64,000 nt of DNA from Corbicula japonica (Eukaryota; Mollusca; Bivalvia; Venerida; Cyrenidae). The DNA lies in assembly GCA_038501625.1 (NCBI GenBank), contig JAZAYU010000198.1:868001-932000 (forward strand), read 5' to 3'. This document shows, one piece after another, positions 46,082 through 58,933 of the stretch. The position numbers and the translations under genes were made by a program. The number at the start of each line of letters is the position of its first letter. Positions within the stretch are counted from its first letter, which is position 1. Below the pieces are notes generated by a model that ran no database searches, had not been told where the DNA came from, and saw only the letters and a program-made list of their open reading frames with translations.

Positions 46082-46835
46082 GTGCAGTTTAAAATCACTA
46101 TTGCAACAAGGTATTTCACAGCCAGTTTTTTTATGGAGATTAAATTTACAAACTTAAGAAGATAACGGGCAATATTAATTTCTCCCGGTTATTCGTAATA
46201 ACCACCTGTAAATTTAAAAAGAAAGGTTACCAACATGATATTTTACAGCGCTCTTCATGCCTGGTGATTAACCCTTCTACATTTGATCATTATGCTTACC
46301 TCTTTGTTTGCACGACGGTGGCTTGGTTTAAGAGTTTATGAAGGTTTATGGGGGAAATCTTTTCTTAAAAGAACCTAGAAGCTCGAATTGTTTCTTTTAT
46401 CCCTGTTATCGTGTTCTTGCTGATTTGTAAGATCATCGAGTACCCGCCCTTTGGCTTTGCAATGCTATTAGATTTTTATGTTTTATATGTTTGTGTGCTT
46501 TTGCATGCAACATTGTTGAGCCGATAAATGGGTTGGAGTGATTTCACCAAGACAACTTGTATTTGTTTTGTGATATGAGAACCTGTTGGGGCAAGTGTGA
46601 GGTTGGTGCACCCTAGAACCTGGTTTAAACCCCCAGTGGCAATTTGATTTGCCACTGACCGTTCCAAGGCGGTAAGCCCTCGGGTTCTCATTTTTGTTTA
46701 TTGTTAGTGGTGTCTCTTTTGAAACTGATCGTTTATTAACCATGCTCTCTCCCTCTCTTCTTCTTGACTGTGTGGGGAGGCTGTTTTTTCTGGATGTGGC
46801 GATTCCTGATATGCATATTTCACCTTTTTATGTAT
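46082..46835 (+). mobile_element. Penelope-like element, 5'-truncated: RT C-terminus plus complete tail
   Basis: Starts with GTGCAGTTTAAAATCACTAT, matching the RT C-terminal coding DNA at 27545-27565, passes AACTTAAGAAGATAA and runs without break into the tail, ending CCTGATATGCATATTTCACC. It independently repeats the RT-to-tail junction of the nested PLE. 5' truncation is typical of target-primed copies. Confidence 0.8.
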
Positions 46836-47420
46836 AATAATTTTATTTAAGTAAAAATTCTCTTTCTTGAATTAAGATATTGTTATATAACTCTCATGCT
46901 GTTTCAATGCTTTACAAATTCTACACTGAACCTTAATATTTTAGATGAATAAAACTACTTTTAAAAACACTTCTAACCAGATAGTTGAATCAGCTATTTA
47001 ACTCGTGAACTCCGGAATTATGTAAATAGGAAAACAAGTATGAAAATACGAATTCCGGAGCTCACTCGGTGAAATACATTTCTATCTTACACTGGCAAAA
47101 ACAAATATCCTCTATTTCTCAGTGCTGAAATATTTTGCATCAAACTTAAGATTATATCATTTAAATTCTGTAGTAAAACTATCTTTGATCTTATCTCAAG
47201 TTGAATACCAAATATTCAGGCTTCAGAACGGCAATTTAATGTAATGAAAAATCACCAAAAAATTCCCACTTTCTTTTGGAATAGATTATACAACAAAACC
47301 CAAGCTACCGCATACAGTGTACTAAGCGGACATATGCGATATCATGAATATGTGATTTTCTTCGAAAAAGAAAATAAAACAAATATTTTCCCCAACAAAA
47401 TCAACACAGGTTTAGTAGAA
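46836..47420. other. AT-rich region, nothing recognised
   Basis: A short inverted motif, GAACTCCGGAATT / AATTCCGGAGCTC (47007-47061), was noted. No gene seen. Confidence 0.4.
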
Positions 47421-47840
47421 TCATTTTTATTGAACATCGAATACACCAGCATGTAGCGCAAGTGCTTAGCCAAGCTGCTGAAAAATACAAATGTTCAATT
47501 ACATATATGCTTTATTTACATTATATTTATTAAATAAAGTGATTATTCTCACCATTTATACACTTCTTTCATGCTTTCGTACAAGTTTTTTTTATAATTT
47601 TAACGTTTCAGTTACTTATTATTTTCAATTGCTATAAAAGTAAGTATCTTTTCATCTATTAGTAGTTAAAATAATGTATAGATAGAAAGAATACTGCACT
47701 TTATTACGCACGTTCGTTTGTTTATTACCCAACATTGTCAATATACATTGACGAACGGAGAATCTGTCCATAACGATTGTCTTTACTAGGCTTGAATTAG
47801 CGCTGAGCGTAGACATTGTTCTATCAAGCAGTTTACTTAC

Positions 47841-47899
47841 AATGCAATTGCATGTATGCGTACTCGCTTGGCAATGGGAACCATTCCATGATTGGCACA
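47841..47899 (-). CDS. Gene D exon 2 candidate, copy 1
   Basis: A 59-nt exon, CQSWNGSHCQASTHTCNCI, ending at ATT|GTAAGT. The acceptor ACAAACAAG in phase 1 joins exon 1 and keeps a Cys-rich frame. An alternative acceptor 26 bases earlier (CAACCGTAG) would use another frame without this Cys pattern. Its length is not a multiple of three, so two copies could not be included together in frame. Confidence 0.42.
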
Positions 47900-48732
47900 C
47901 TTGTTTGTCAAGCGATGGCAGTCAGCTACGGTTGAACATATTACTTAAAAGGAAATATATATGATAAGCATCTTAGATTCATAGAAGACTAAAGTCAGTA
48001 CTGTTATCAGTAAATAAACCCTATCGATGTCTATCAGTAATGATAAGATTTATCCGATCATCCGTTTTGGGGGGTTGTCCCGGCTAATTCAGTCCATAGC
48101 GTTGTCGGAATTGCATGGCAAGGCAAGGCGCTGTCGCCGTAAAGTATGGGTTTGCTCCCCAATAGAGACAATATAATTTACAATTCACAGAAGCGCTATT
48201 TGTGCAGTGTGGCGGCCGTAGAACGTCTCCCCGTACATAAAGTCATAAAAGATTAATGAAACTTACTTCGATAATAAGTTATTGGCATCATTAAGGGTTC
48301 TTACAGCAAATTTCATTTTTATTGAACATCGAATACACCAGCATGTAGCGCAAGTGCTTAGCCAAGCTGCTGAAAAATACAAATGTTCAATTACATATAT
48401 GCATTATTTACATTATATTTATTAAATAAAGTGATTATTCTCACCATTTATACACTTCTTTCATGCTTTCGTACAAGTTTTTTTTATAATTTTAACGTTT
48501 CAGTTACTTATTATTTTCAATTGCTATAAAAGTAAGTATCTTTTCATCTATTAGTAGTTAAAATAATGTATAGATAGAAAGAATACTGCACTTTATTACG
48601 CACGTTCGTTTGTTTATTACCCAACATTGTCAATATACATTGACGAACGGAGAATCTGTCCATAACGATTGTCTTTACTAGGCTTGAATTAGCGCTGAGC
48701 GTAGACATTGTTCTATCAAGCAGTTTACTTAC

Positions 48733-48791
48733 AATGCAATTGCATGTATGCGTACTCGCTTGGCAATGGGAACCATTCCATGATTGGCACA
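48733..48791 (-). CDS. Gene D exon 2 candidate, copy 2
   Basis: Identical in sequence to copy 1, 892 bp away, and the nearest copy downstream of the exon 1 at 49721-49910. Confidence 0.45.
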
Positions 48792-49720
48792 CTTGTTTGT
48801 CAAGCGATGGCAGTCAGCTACGGTTGAACATATTACTTAAAAGGAAATATATATGATAAGCATCTTAGATTCATAGAAGACTAAAGTCAGTACTGTTATC
48901 AGTAAATAAACCCTATCGATGTCTATCAGTAATGATAAGATTTATCCGACCATCCGTTTTGGGGGGTTGTCCCGGCTAATTCAGTCTATAGCGTTGTCGG
49001 AATTGCATGGCAAGGCAAGGCGCTGTCGCCGTAAAGTATGGGTTTGCTCCCCAATAGAGACAATATAATTTACAATTCACAGAAGCGCTATTTGTGCAGT
49101 GTGGCGGCCGTAGAACGTCTCCCCGTACATAAAGTCATAAAAGATTAATGAAACTTACTTCGATAATAAGTTATTGGCATCATTAAGGGTTCTTACAGCA
49201 AATTTCAGAAATTAAAATGAAGCTATTGAGGTCTTAAACAACACATCTTAGTTACAAAACAAAATGTATCCCAGTGATCGCCGGATAAATGAAACAAAAT
49301 CCGAAAAATAAACAATCTTTCTAGTTCCAAGTATTATAAGAATGAAAATGGCCTGGTAATCACTAAAATCCATTTGATAATAACGCATGGAAGAAGTCAT
49401 ATTTCACCATCATGAACATAAATTTGCACCTTGTGTGTGCATATATTGAGTTGCTCTCAACTTTCAATTTAAACAGTCGCGTCCACATAAACAATAACCA
49501 TTACTACAAGTCGCAACATAGAGCTTAAATCAGAAATCATGAAGTGCAGTATAAATTTAAATCAAAATATATAAATTTGAACTGGGATTCGTGATATGCA
49601 GCATAGATAAAAGCAGCAGTATGTTTGAGCAGCTTATGAAGACCGCCACATCCGCTCTTGCAATATTTTAACACCACTGTCATCTTAATAATCAATAGTA
49701 CTTCGAACTAATACACTTAC

Positions 49721-49910
49721 GATGTCCACACTGGCATGAATGAGGAAGTCCGTCGCAATTAACAAAACAAAGTGTCGTCGGCATGCATAATCCTACCATA
49801 GTCATGTCACTACAAGTTCCAAGGTGATAACATTCGCTTGTATGGGAACACGACTCGACCGTTACCCACACACATGCAACAACTTTAAAAAAATCAATTA
49901 TTTTTAACAT
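49721..49910 (-). CDS. Gene D exon 1: signal peptide + Cys-rich domain, left copy
   Basis: Starts MLKIIDFFKVVACVWVTVES, a short hydrophobic leader, and continues with cysteines spaced CSHTSEC, LGTC, GLC, TTLC, VNC and HSCQCGH, eleven after the leader. The donor CATC|GTAAGT is in phase 1. A small secreted, disulfide-rich protein is likely. The family was not recognised. The duplicate lies at 53324-53513. Confidence 0.55.
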
Positions 49911-50308
49911 CCTAACTAAACCGTTCCAAATTGTACATGAATGACTTAATTATTTCCTATTTATTCACTTTTTACATCATAACTTTCATTATTCCAAATT
50001 TTATCTTTTAAAATAAAACTTTTTGATAAAAATTAATTCCTTTAAATCTGAGATCTACTTTTGATATCAGAATAAAACAAACAAAACTGAAACAATCAAA
50101 AGTATGATAATGTGATAAAATCATGTTGATTAAATAATTCTCTTAAATCAAATTCATAAATATGCGTATTAAAAAAATTTGGTCCATTTTGATTTCAGAA
50201 AGACGATAATTAGAGTTCCAAAATATTAGCTTTAAGATTAATTAGACGTCCTCAATTTGCATTTTATATCGAAAATCCAGAATGCTTACAACTACAATGT
50301 ATAAACAA

Positions 50309-50808
50309 NNNNNNNNNNNNNNNNNNNNNNNNNNNNNNNNNNNNNNNNNNNNNNNNNNNNNNNNNNNNNNNNNNNNNNNNNNNNNNNNNNNNNNNNNNNN
50401 NNNNNNNNNNNNNNNNNNNNNNNNNNNNNNNNNNNNNNNNNNNNNNNNNNNNNNNNNNNNNNNNNNNNNNNNNNNNNNNNNNNNNNNNNNNNNNNNNNNN
50501 NNNNNNNNNNNNNNNNNNNNNNNNNNNNNNNNNNNNNNNNNNNNNNNNNNNNNNNNNNNNNNNNNNNNNNNNNNNNNNNNNNNNNNNNNNNNNNNNNNNN
50601 NNNNNNNNNNNNNNNNNNNNNNNNNNNNNNNNNNNNNNNNNNNNNNNNNNNNNNNNNNNNNNNNNNNNNNNNNNNNNNNNNNNNNNNNNNNNNNNNNNNN
50701 NNNNNNNNNNNNNNNNNNNNNNNNNNNNNNNNNNNNNNNNNNNNNNNNNNNNNNNNNNNNNNNNNNNNNNNNNNNNNNNNNNNNNNNNNNNNNNNNNNNN
50801 NNNNNNNN
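50309..50808. other. Assembly gap, exactly 500 N
   Basis: 500 consecutive N, a placeholder length. The DNA on its two sides overlaps in content: 49206-50308 equals 52809-53911. Confidence 0.98.
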
Positions 50809-51421
50809 AAGGCAAGGCGCTGTCGCCGTAAAGTATGGGTTTGCTCCCCAATAGAGACAATATAATTTACAATTCACAGAAGCGCTATTTGTGCAGTGTG
50901 GCGGCCGTAGAACGTCTCCCCGTACATAAAGTCATAAAAGATTAATGAAACTTACTTCGATAATAAGTTATTGGCATCATTAAGGGTTCTTACAGCAAAT
51001 TTCATTTTTATTGAACATCGAATACACCAGCATGTAGCGCAAGTGCTTAGCCAAGCTGCTGAAAAATACAAATGTTCAATTACATATATGCATTATTTAC
51101 ATTATATTTATTAAATAAAGTGATTATTCTCACCATTTATACACTTCTTTCATGCTTTCGTACAAGTTTTTTTTATAATTTTAACGTTTCAGTTACTTAT
51201 TATTTTCAATTGCTATAAAAGTAAGTATCTTTTCATCTATTAGTAGTTAAAATAATGTATAGATAGAAAGAATACTGCACTTTATTACGCACGTTCGTTT
51301 GTTTATTACCCAACATTGTCAATATACATTGACGAACGGAGAATCTGTCCATAACGATTGTCTTTACTAGGCTTGAATTAGCGCTGAGCGTAGACATTGT
51401 TCTATCAAGCAGTTTACTTAC

Positions 51422-51480
51422 AATGCAATTGCATGTATGCGTACTCGCTTGGCAATGGGAACCATTCCATGATTGGCACA
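51422..51480 (-). CDS. Gene D exon 2 candidate, copy 3
   Basis: Same 59-nt sequence and splice sites as the other copies. Confidence 0.42.
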
Positions 51481-52313
51481 CTTGTTTGTCAAGCGATGGC
51501 AGTCAGCTACGGTTGAACATATTACTTAAAAGGAAATATATATGATAAGCATCTTAGATTCATAGAAGACTAAAGTCAGTACTGTTATCAGTAAATAAAC
51601 CCTATCGATGTCTATCAGTAATGATAAGATTTATCCGACCATCCGTTTTGGGGGGTTGTCCCGGCTAATTCAGTCTATAGCGTTGTCGGAATTGCATGGC
51701 AAGGCAAGGCGCTGTCGCCGTAAAGTATGGGTTTGCTCCCCAATAGAGACAATATAATTTACAATTCACAGAAGCGCTATTTGTGCAGTGTGGCGGCCGT
51801 AGAACGTCTCCCCGTACATAAAGTCATAAAAGATTAATGAAACTTACTTCGATAATAAGTTATTGGCATCATTAAGGGTTCTTACAGCAAATTTCATTTT
51901 TATTGAACATCGAATACACCAGCATGTAGCGCAAGTGCTTAGCCAAGCTGCTGAAAAATACAAATGTTCAATTACATATATGCTTTATTTACATTATATT
52001 TATTAAATAAAGTGATTATTCTCACCATTTATACACTTCTTTCATGCTTTCGTACAAGTTTTTTTTATAATTTTAACGTTTCAGTTACTTATTATTTTCA
52101 ATTGCTATAAAAGTAAGTATCTTTTCATCTATTAGTAGTTAAAATAATGTATAGATAGAAAGAATACTGCACTTTATTACGCACGTTCGTTTGTTTATTA
52201 CCCAACATTGTCAATATACATTGACGAACGGAGAATCTGTCCATAACGATTGTCTTTACTAGGCTTGAATTAGCGCTGAGCGTAGACATTGTTCTATCAA
52301 GCAGTTTACTTAC

Positions 52314-52372
52314 AATGCAATTGCATGTATGCGTACTCGCTTGGCAATGGGAACCATTCCATGATTGGCACA
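52314..52372 (-). CDS. Gene D exon 2 candidate, copy 4
   Basis: Same sequence; the nearest copy downstream of the exon 1 at 53324-53513. Confidence 0.45.
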
Positions 52373-53323
52373 CTTGTTTGTCAAGCGATGGCAGTCAGCT
52401 ACGGTTGAACATATTACTTAAAAGGAAATATATATGATAAGCATCTTAGATTCATAGAAGACTAAAGTCAGTACTGTTATCAGTAAATAAACCCTATCGA
52501 TGTCTATCAGTAATGATAAGATTTATCCGATCATCCGTTTTGGGGGGTTGTCCCGGCTAATTCAGTCCATAGCGTTGTCGGAATTGCATGGCAAGGCAAG
52601 GCGCTGTCGCCGTAAAGTATGGGTTTGCTCCCCAATAGAGGCAATATAATTTACAATTCACAGAAGCGCTATTTGTGCAGTGTGGCGGCCGTAGAACGTC
52701 TCCCCGTACATAAAGTCATAGAAGATTAATGAAACTTACTTCGATAAGTTGAAAGTTTATGATTATTTCATAGTTATTGGCATCATTAAGGGTTCTTACA
52801 GCAAATTTCAGAAATTAAAATGAAGCTATTGAGGTCTTAAACAACACATCTTAGTTACAAAACAAAATGTATCCCAGTGATCGCCGGATAAATGAAACAA
52901 AATCCGAAAAATAAACAATCTTTCTAGTTCCAAGTATTATAAGAATGAAAATGGCCTGGTAATCACTAAAATCCATTTGATAATAACGCATGGAAGAAGT
53001 CATATTTCACCATCATGAACATAAATTTGCACCTTGTGTGTGCATATATTGAGTTGCTCTCAACTTTCAATTTAAACAGTCGCGTCCACATAAACAATAA
53101 CCATTACTACAAGTCGCAACATAGAGCTTAAATCAGAAATCATGAAGTGCAGTATAAATTTAAATCAAAATATATAAATTTGAACTGGGATTCGTGATAT
53201 GCAGCATAGATAAAAGCAGCAGTATGTTTGAGCAGCTTATGAAGACCGCCACATCCGCTCTTGCAATATTTTAACACCACTGTCATCTTAATAATCAATA
53301 GTACTTCGAACTAATACACTTAC

Positions 53324-53513
53324 GATGTCCACACTGGCATGAATGAGGAAGTCCGTCGCAATTAACAAAACAAAGTGTCGTCGGCATGCATAATCCTACC
53401 ATAGTCATGTCACTACAAGTTCCAAGGTGATAACATTCGCTTGTATGGGAACACGACTCGACCGTTACCCACACACATGCAACAACTTTAAAAAAATCAA
53501 TTATTTTTAACAT
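53324..53513 (-). CDS. Gene D exon 1, right copy
   Basis: Identical to 49721-49910, offset by exactly 3603 bp. Same leader, cysteines and phase-1 donor. Either a second gene or the same locus assembled twice (see the gap). Confidence 0.55.
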
Positions 53514-55079
53514 CCTAACTAAACCGTTCCAAATTGTACATGAATGACTTAATTATTTCCTATTTATTCACTTTTTACATCATAACTTTCATTATTCCAA
53601 ATTTTATCTTTTAAAATAAAACTTTTTGATAAAAATTAATTCCTTTAAATCTGAGATCTACTTTTGATATCAGAATAAAACAAACAAAACTGAAACAATC
53701 AAAAGTATGATAATGTGATAAAATCATGTTGATTAAATAATTCTCTTAAATCAAATTCATAAATATGCGTATTAAAAAAATTTGGTCCATTTTGATTTCA
53801 GAAAGACGATAATTAGAGTTCCAAAATATTAGCTTTAAGATTAATTAGACGTCCTCAATTTGCATTTTATATCGAAAATCCAGAATGCTTACAACTACAA
53901 TGTATAAACAATATATCGCAAATAAATTCATTTAATTGCTCCTTTTCTATATTATTTTCATTTCGCCATTTGAGAAAACCAATTAAACATCAAAATTTTG
54001 ATTAACATATAACAATTTCGACTTCTTTCCATTTTGTAAGGAAGTAATGCAGTTTGATGTTGATACGAAGACATGATTGCAAGGAATGTCAAACGCCGCA
54101 TCCGAAATGATCGGCGCGAAACGTTTAGTATAATTATAAGATAGAAATTGTTTGAGGGTAAACAATCATTTAAACATAAAAAGTACAAGAAACAAAGTGA
54201 CAAAGACTCTTAGATAAAATTATACTACTCAAATTTTGATAAGGGCCACTTTTGCCTTTTGTAATATGTACGTTTTCTCGTCTAGATAATTTTACACTCA
54301 TGTTTCAATTCAATTATTTAACTCGGTTTTATCAAGTAAACAATACAAACACAACTTTGAATGCATAATAAACTGTTCAAAATGTTAACCAAAAAATAAT
54401 AATTACAAAAGAGGCCCATACATTTTTCTCAGTAGACTAAGTATACTATATCAAAGAATAAGCATTGTCAGTAGATGTTTTCTGCTAAACTCCAATACAT
54501 ATCTGTTAAAGACATGCTAAACAATTTTACTTTAAACAAAATATTAATTATTTAAATCACACAGCAAACCTGCCAAAAGGAAGACGATCTTAAAACTTCC
54601 CGAGAAAGGCATGACCAAGTGTTCACCAGTGATCGAATACACTATAGCGCTTCAAGCCTCCTTAAATAGCATTTTTTATTCGGCCATTCCCATGAGAAAC
54701 GTAACACACTGTTGATAAATTGAACGTTTAATTAGGATCGAACCCAAATACTGCTTATCATTTTCTGTTCAAAATAATTTTAAACATGATATTACCTTGT
54801 TTTGTTCGTTGAAGGTCATTGAAAGTATTTGTACATGCTGACCGATATATTTATAATTACATTTGCACGCAATGCCAGTACAAAACCAGTAAACTTTATA
54901 AAATATAATTTTGCGATTTGTTTTTGAATTATTTTAACCAAGCTGCCAAATAATACGCCCGTCCCCTTGCAGAACATTACGCATGCATTGTTCGTGTGTG
55001 GTGTGTCTGATTGTCTCTTTTTAAGAGAATCTAGGTATTTTCAGATGTCATAAATTTCGATCCATATTTCAATACTTAC
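53514..55079. other. AT-rich region with a MITE end
   Basis: The part up to 53911 repeats the left contig end. The rest is single-copy. At 54225 is CTACTCAAATTTTGATAAGG after TA, one terminus of the MITE seen complete at 60289-60515; its other end was not found. No gene recognised. Confidence 0.5.
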
Positions 55080-55186
55080 ATTATAAATGACGACATGTTT
55101 TTGAGATATAATCCGCGTATTGCACTTGTTACTGTAGACCTTAGTATACATCTGCAAATTATGGTTACATACATGTGAGACGTTGA
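55080..55186 (-). CDS. Candidate internal exon, unknown protein
   Basis: A 107-nt open stretch between a strong acceptor (TTGTTCGATTTATGTTTCAG) and AAT|GTAAGT. Phase 1 in, phase 0 out. It encodes VCNHNLQMYTKVYSNKC and RIISQKH. The splice sites are better than chance would normally give, but no domain or partner exon was recognised. Confidence 0.3.
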
Positions 55187-56761
55187 CTGAAACATAAATC
55201 GAACAAGGAAAAAAACGAATATTCCTTTTTATTAGAGTTTTGCACTCTATAAACAATTAACTATGTATAGATTTTGCAATTAAAATGATCATATATTTAT
55301 ATTTTAGTTAGTCTTTAAGTTATCGATTGTAAGGATTTGAAGTTTAAGTTTTTTTTACATTTTAATACAAAAAGACGTGACAAGTACAAGTATACGATCT
55401 TAACCTCACAAGCGTTTATTTGTACTCTTTAGGTCGCACAACACAAGAATTTATCGGAACAGTTACAAGTTTAAGGTAAATTCTTATCTAAATTGGCCAT
55501 TTTATTTAGTTCATTGCTTTTTTAATAATTTACAGAAGAGTTATTTCATAAAAACACTTTGATTATTCAAACCTGTAACTTTTGTAGTAATATTGAAACT
55601 AAAGTTAAATTAATTTAATTAAATATGGAGTTTGGTACTTTTCTCATTAAATAAAACAGTTATGCATTTACTCATTTATATCGGTGAAGAACGTTTAATA
55701 TCCCGAAAAAATGTAACCTTCCCTAGAAGATTTGCGTTCTATACTTTATGAGCATCTAGAATACTAGGTCACTTTGAAATGAAGCGAAAATACGTATATT
55801 ATCGTTGGTTTATCATCGCGTAGCGAGAGATCATCGTATTGTGACACTCGTGTAATTTCTTGTTAGTAGTATAGTATCAACACTCAGTTGTAGTTTTTAT
55901 TTGTCATTCGTCTGTTTATAAAGATACTATTGTTTGTGCATTCAGGATAGAGACTTGCTGCTAAGGAGGTAGGGGAGCGATGGGTGTCGGTGTCTCGAGA
56001 GCGGAAAGAGAGAAATCTTTGGAATAAAATGAATGTGTGTTAGTTATGTTGTGTATGTCATTTCACTCACTTTCCATAGTTTGTTGTAACCCAAATTTGA
56101 GTCATTATCCCATTAAGCCATTAAGATCACGTTTCGTCCATTTCAGCTCGCCCATACCGATGCTTCACATTTTAAGGGCCGTTTACAGTAATCATTGCAT
56201 GTTCATCGATAAAAATGATCATTTGAAATGAAATCGAAATGCTGTTTAATGAAACTTTGCACACATAAATGTTATGTATCTTAATTTGCATATATAAAGA
56301 AACGTTAAAACAATAAAGAACAATAATTAGATCTAAAAATTTCCTATTTACATAAATTCACAAAAAATTAACAACAGAAAACATCATTTTAAATTCCCTA
56401 ACGAATAATATGATATTGACAACAATATGTTGTGTCCTTTTGACAAACATTTGTAAACTTTGTTAACAATATGAGATATTTGTAAAAGTTTATTTAATCT
56501 TGAATTGTCTGGTCGCGTAAATGGGTGACAAACTTTGATTCTCTCGTTATACTTGAAAAGTTTTTAAATAAAGAAACAAAATATTGTTGTCAGTATAATT
56601 AAACTCATGTTGGCATTTTAATTAAATGTTTTAATGTTATGTGTTTATATGGCATTTTATTTAATTGAAAAAAAACTTACTGCGGGCTTTCCTTGGACTG
56701 CTCATTAACATTTGCTTCAATTTTAAAATGGTGAATTCAGATCTTAATAAATTCAAATTTC
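55187..56761. other. AT-rich region, nothing recognised
   Basis: Frames such as 56037-56231 have no supporting features. Confidence 0.4.
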
Positions 56762-57192
56762 TTTATTTTTTTATCCCTGTCATCGTGTTCTGGCTGATTT
56801 TACCCCAGAAGCTCTGGTCTCAGTAAGATCATTGAGTACCTATGGCTTTGCAATGCTATTAGCTTCTTATGTTTGTGTGCTTTTGCATGCATCATTGTTG
56901 AGCCGAGTTATTTCACCAACACAACTTGTGCTTGTTTTGTTATACGAGAACCTGTTGGGGCAAGTGTGAGGTTGGTGCACCCTAGAACCTGGTTTAAACC
57001 CCCAGTGGCAATTTGTTTTGCCACTGACCGTTCCAAGGCGGTATCCCAAAAGGTTCTTCTTCGTTAATTGTTTGTGGCGTCCTATTTGAATTGACATACT
57101 TATATAAAACATGCTCTCTCTTCCTCTCTTCTTTTTCGCGGCGTGGGGAGGCTGTGTTTGTTGAGTGTGGCGATTCCTGATATGCATGTTGA
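56762..57192 (+). mobile_element. Penelope-like element 3' tail, truncated
   Basis: Starts within the tail at TTTATCCCTGTCATCGTGTT and runs to CCTGATATGCATGTT. It contains TTTAAACCCCCAGTGGCAAT and CCGTTCCAAGGCGGTA. The 152-residue minus frame across it is antisense to the element. Confidence 0.8.
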
Positions 57193-57897
57193 GAATACTA
57201 TAACGTAACGTAAACTTGCGCGCCACGCAAAAGTATGTGACGTTCATGACGTCAACGTTATTGTTGTGTATACTTGTTTTGTACGTTGAACAAGGGAGTC
57301 GCTCAATACTATCTGAACCGTTCACAACGTCTTTCTCTCTCTCTTACGAGTTCCCATTTACGATCACTTCGATAATGCATATATTACTTATATTTGAAAG
57401 CAGAAGACATTGCATATATTTATATTTTATATTTACAACTTTCTCCGAGATTTGTGTTTGAAGAAACTAATGTTATGAAGCATATACATTGTACGTAATC
57501 TGAAACAGAACATGCGTATAGTATGTTTGTGATCGGACACACAAACTGACAACAGGTCTTTAACCAAGTACCGGCGGATACTGATTTCCCAGTTAGAGCA
57601 CCCGTGCATGGATGTACACAATTTCACTATCCCAATGCATCATCTTCCGAATTTTTTTGTTGAAAGAAAAACAGTGCCACCAAATAATACCTGTAAAAGA
57701 TTTTTTTCTGATTTAAATTTTGATACACATGAATGGTTGCACGGCAATCCATCTGGTGTGAGTTTTGGATATAACTCATAATTTACTTTAATTGCGTTCT
57801 CATGACTCGTGGATGGTTTATGCGCAAACGGAATCTTTGAAACAAAAAGAGATTGGTAACCAGACTATTAATGAAAATATTTGTTTCTATCATGCAG
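57193..57897. other. Non-coding region, nothing recognised
   Basis: No repeat or gene features found. Confidence 0.35.
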
Positions 57898-58057
57898 TAA
57901 AAACGGTTTGCGATATTGGTGGTTCATTCGTCCCATTCGGGTTGGAGTTCCAGATTTCCCGGTAATAAAAACTTGGGGTACAATACGAGTTAAGCGTTGG
58001 TTGTGCAGCTGCCTTCGAAGAGAAGTGGGAGAAGTGAATTTAACAGCCCTCATTTAG
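57898..58057 (+). CDS. Weak candidate terminal exon
   Basis: After TTTCTATCATGCAG the plus strand stays open for 52 codons (RYWWFIRPIRVGVPDFPVI, then KTWGTIRVKRWLC) to TAG. No family recognised and no upstream exon found; it may be chance. Confidence 0.2.
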
Positions 58058-58933
58058 TATACCGGGTATTTGTTCCGCTTTTCAAAAAGGATTAACATGA
58101 TCTGTATCGATTGCAAATTTCAAAAATTGCGTCAGATATCGACAGAAAAGTTCACAAGTCTTTTTTTTATATGTATCTCCTCTGTGTTCGTCAAAATAAA
58201 TGAGAAAAAGGAGACAAACACTGAATTGAACCAATTTTAGTGCATATATTTTCGTCTTTCAGATTTCTTATTCATAGAAATCTATGTTAGGTCTGGATTT
58301 AGTTATGTTCGCTTAGAAAAATATAGCTGTTTAATTAAAACATACTTGTTTTAAGGCATGCTGGTACATCGTCTTTTGGTATTCAAAGAAAATATAACTA
58401 TCTGACATCTTGATTACTCCGTAAGATAACAATACGCCGAAAGTCTATGATGAAATTCAACAACAGCAACAAAGCCATTTTCATTTCGTTTAAATCGAAA
58501 ACAAAATGACCAGACGCTGACATCGTTTTCAGAACATCGTCGGTGTGATCTTACAACATCCCCGAAACAAAATAAAAACACTAGAAACAAATTTTCAATC
58601 CAAATTATGAGTTTATATCCAGCAAATTTCAATGTTGTCATATGCCGCTATGAAAGTTTACACAAATGACGTCATACAGTAGATCGATTTATTTAATTAA
58701 ACAGCACTTCAGAAGCCTATTACTGGTAGATTCTTTTATCAAGACTCTAGCGCAGTTAATTAATTAATTTATTTTTACTTATTTTGGCAAATGGGAAAAC
58801 GGTAGAATAAATTCTTTAGGGACTAGCTTATGTATCACCCAATAAGACCGAACTAGACACGTTTTAATTTCGCTCTACTAGGGGATAAAAAGGGACAATT
58901 CATGGATTTTGCTCTCTTTTTTAGGGTATGTGA

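Larger units (their letters stand above)
47421..49207. repeat. 892-bp tandem units, left pair
   Basis: Units 47421-48312 and 48313-49207 are almost identical. Marker differences: GCTTTATT/GCATTATT, GATCATCC/GACCATCC, GTCCATAG/GTCTATAG. Call them type T then type A. Each carries one copy of gene D exon 2. Confidence 0.92.
50809..52812. repeat. 892-bp tandem units, right set (partial + 2)
   Basis: A partial unit (50809-51001), then 51002-51893 (type A) and 51894-52812 (type T with a 22-bp insertion near 52748). Order A-T here, T-A on the left side of the gap. Confidence 0.92.

Noticed and set aside
50242..50877. Long frames across the gap
   Set aside because: They consist almost wholly of N.
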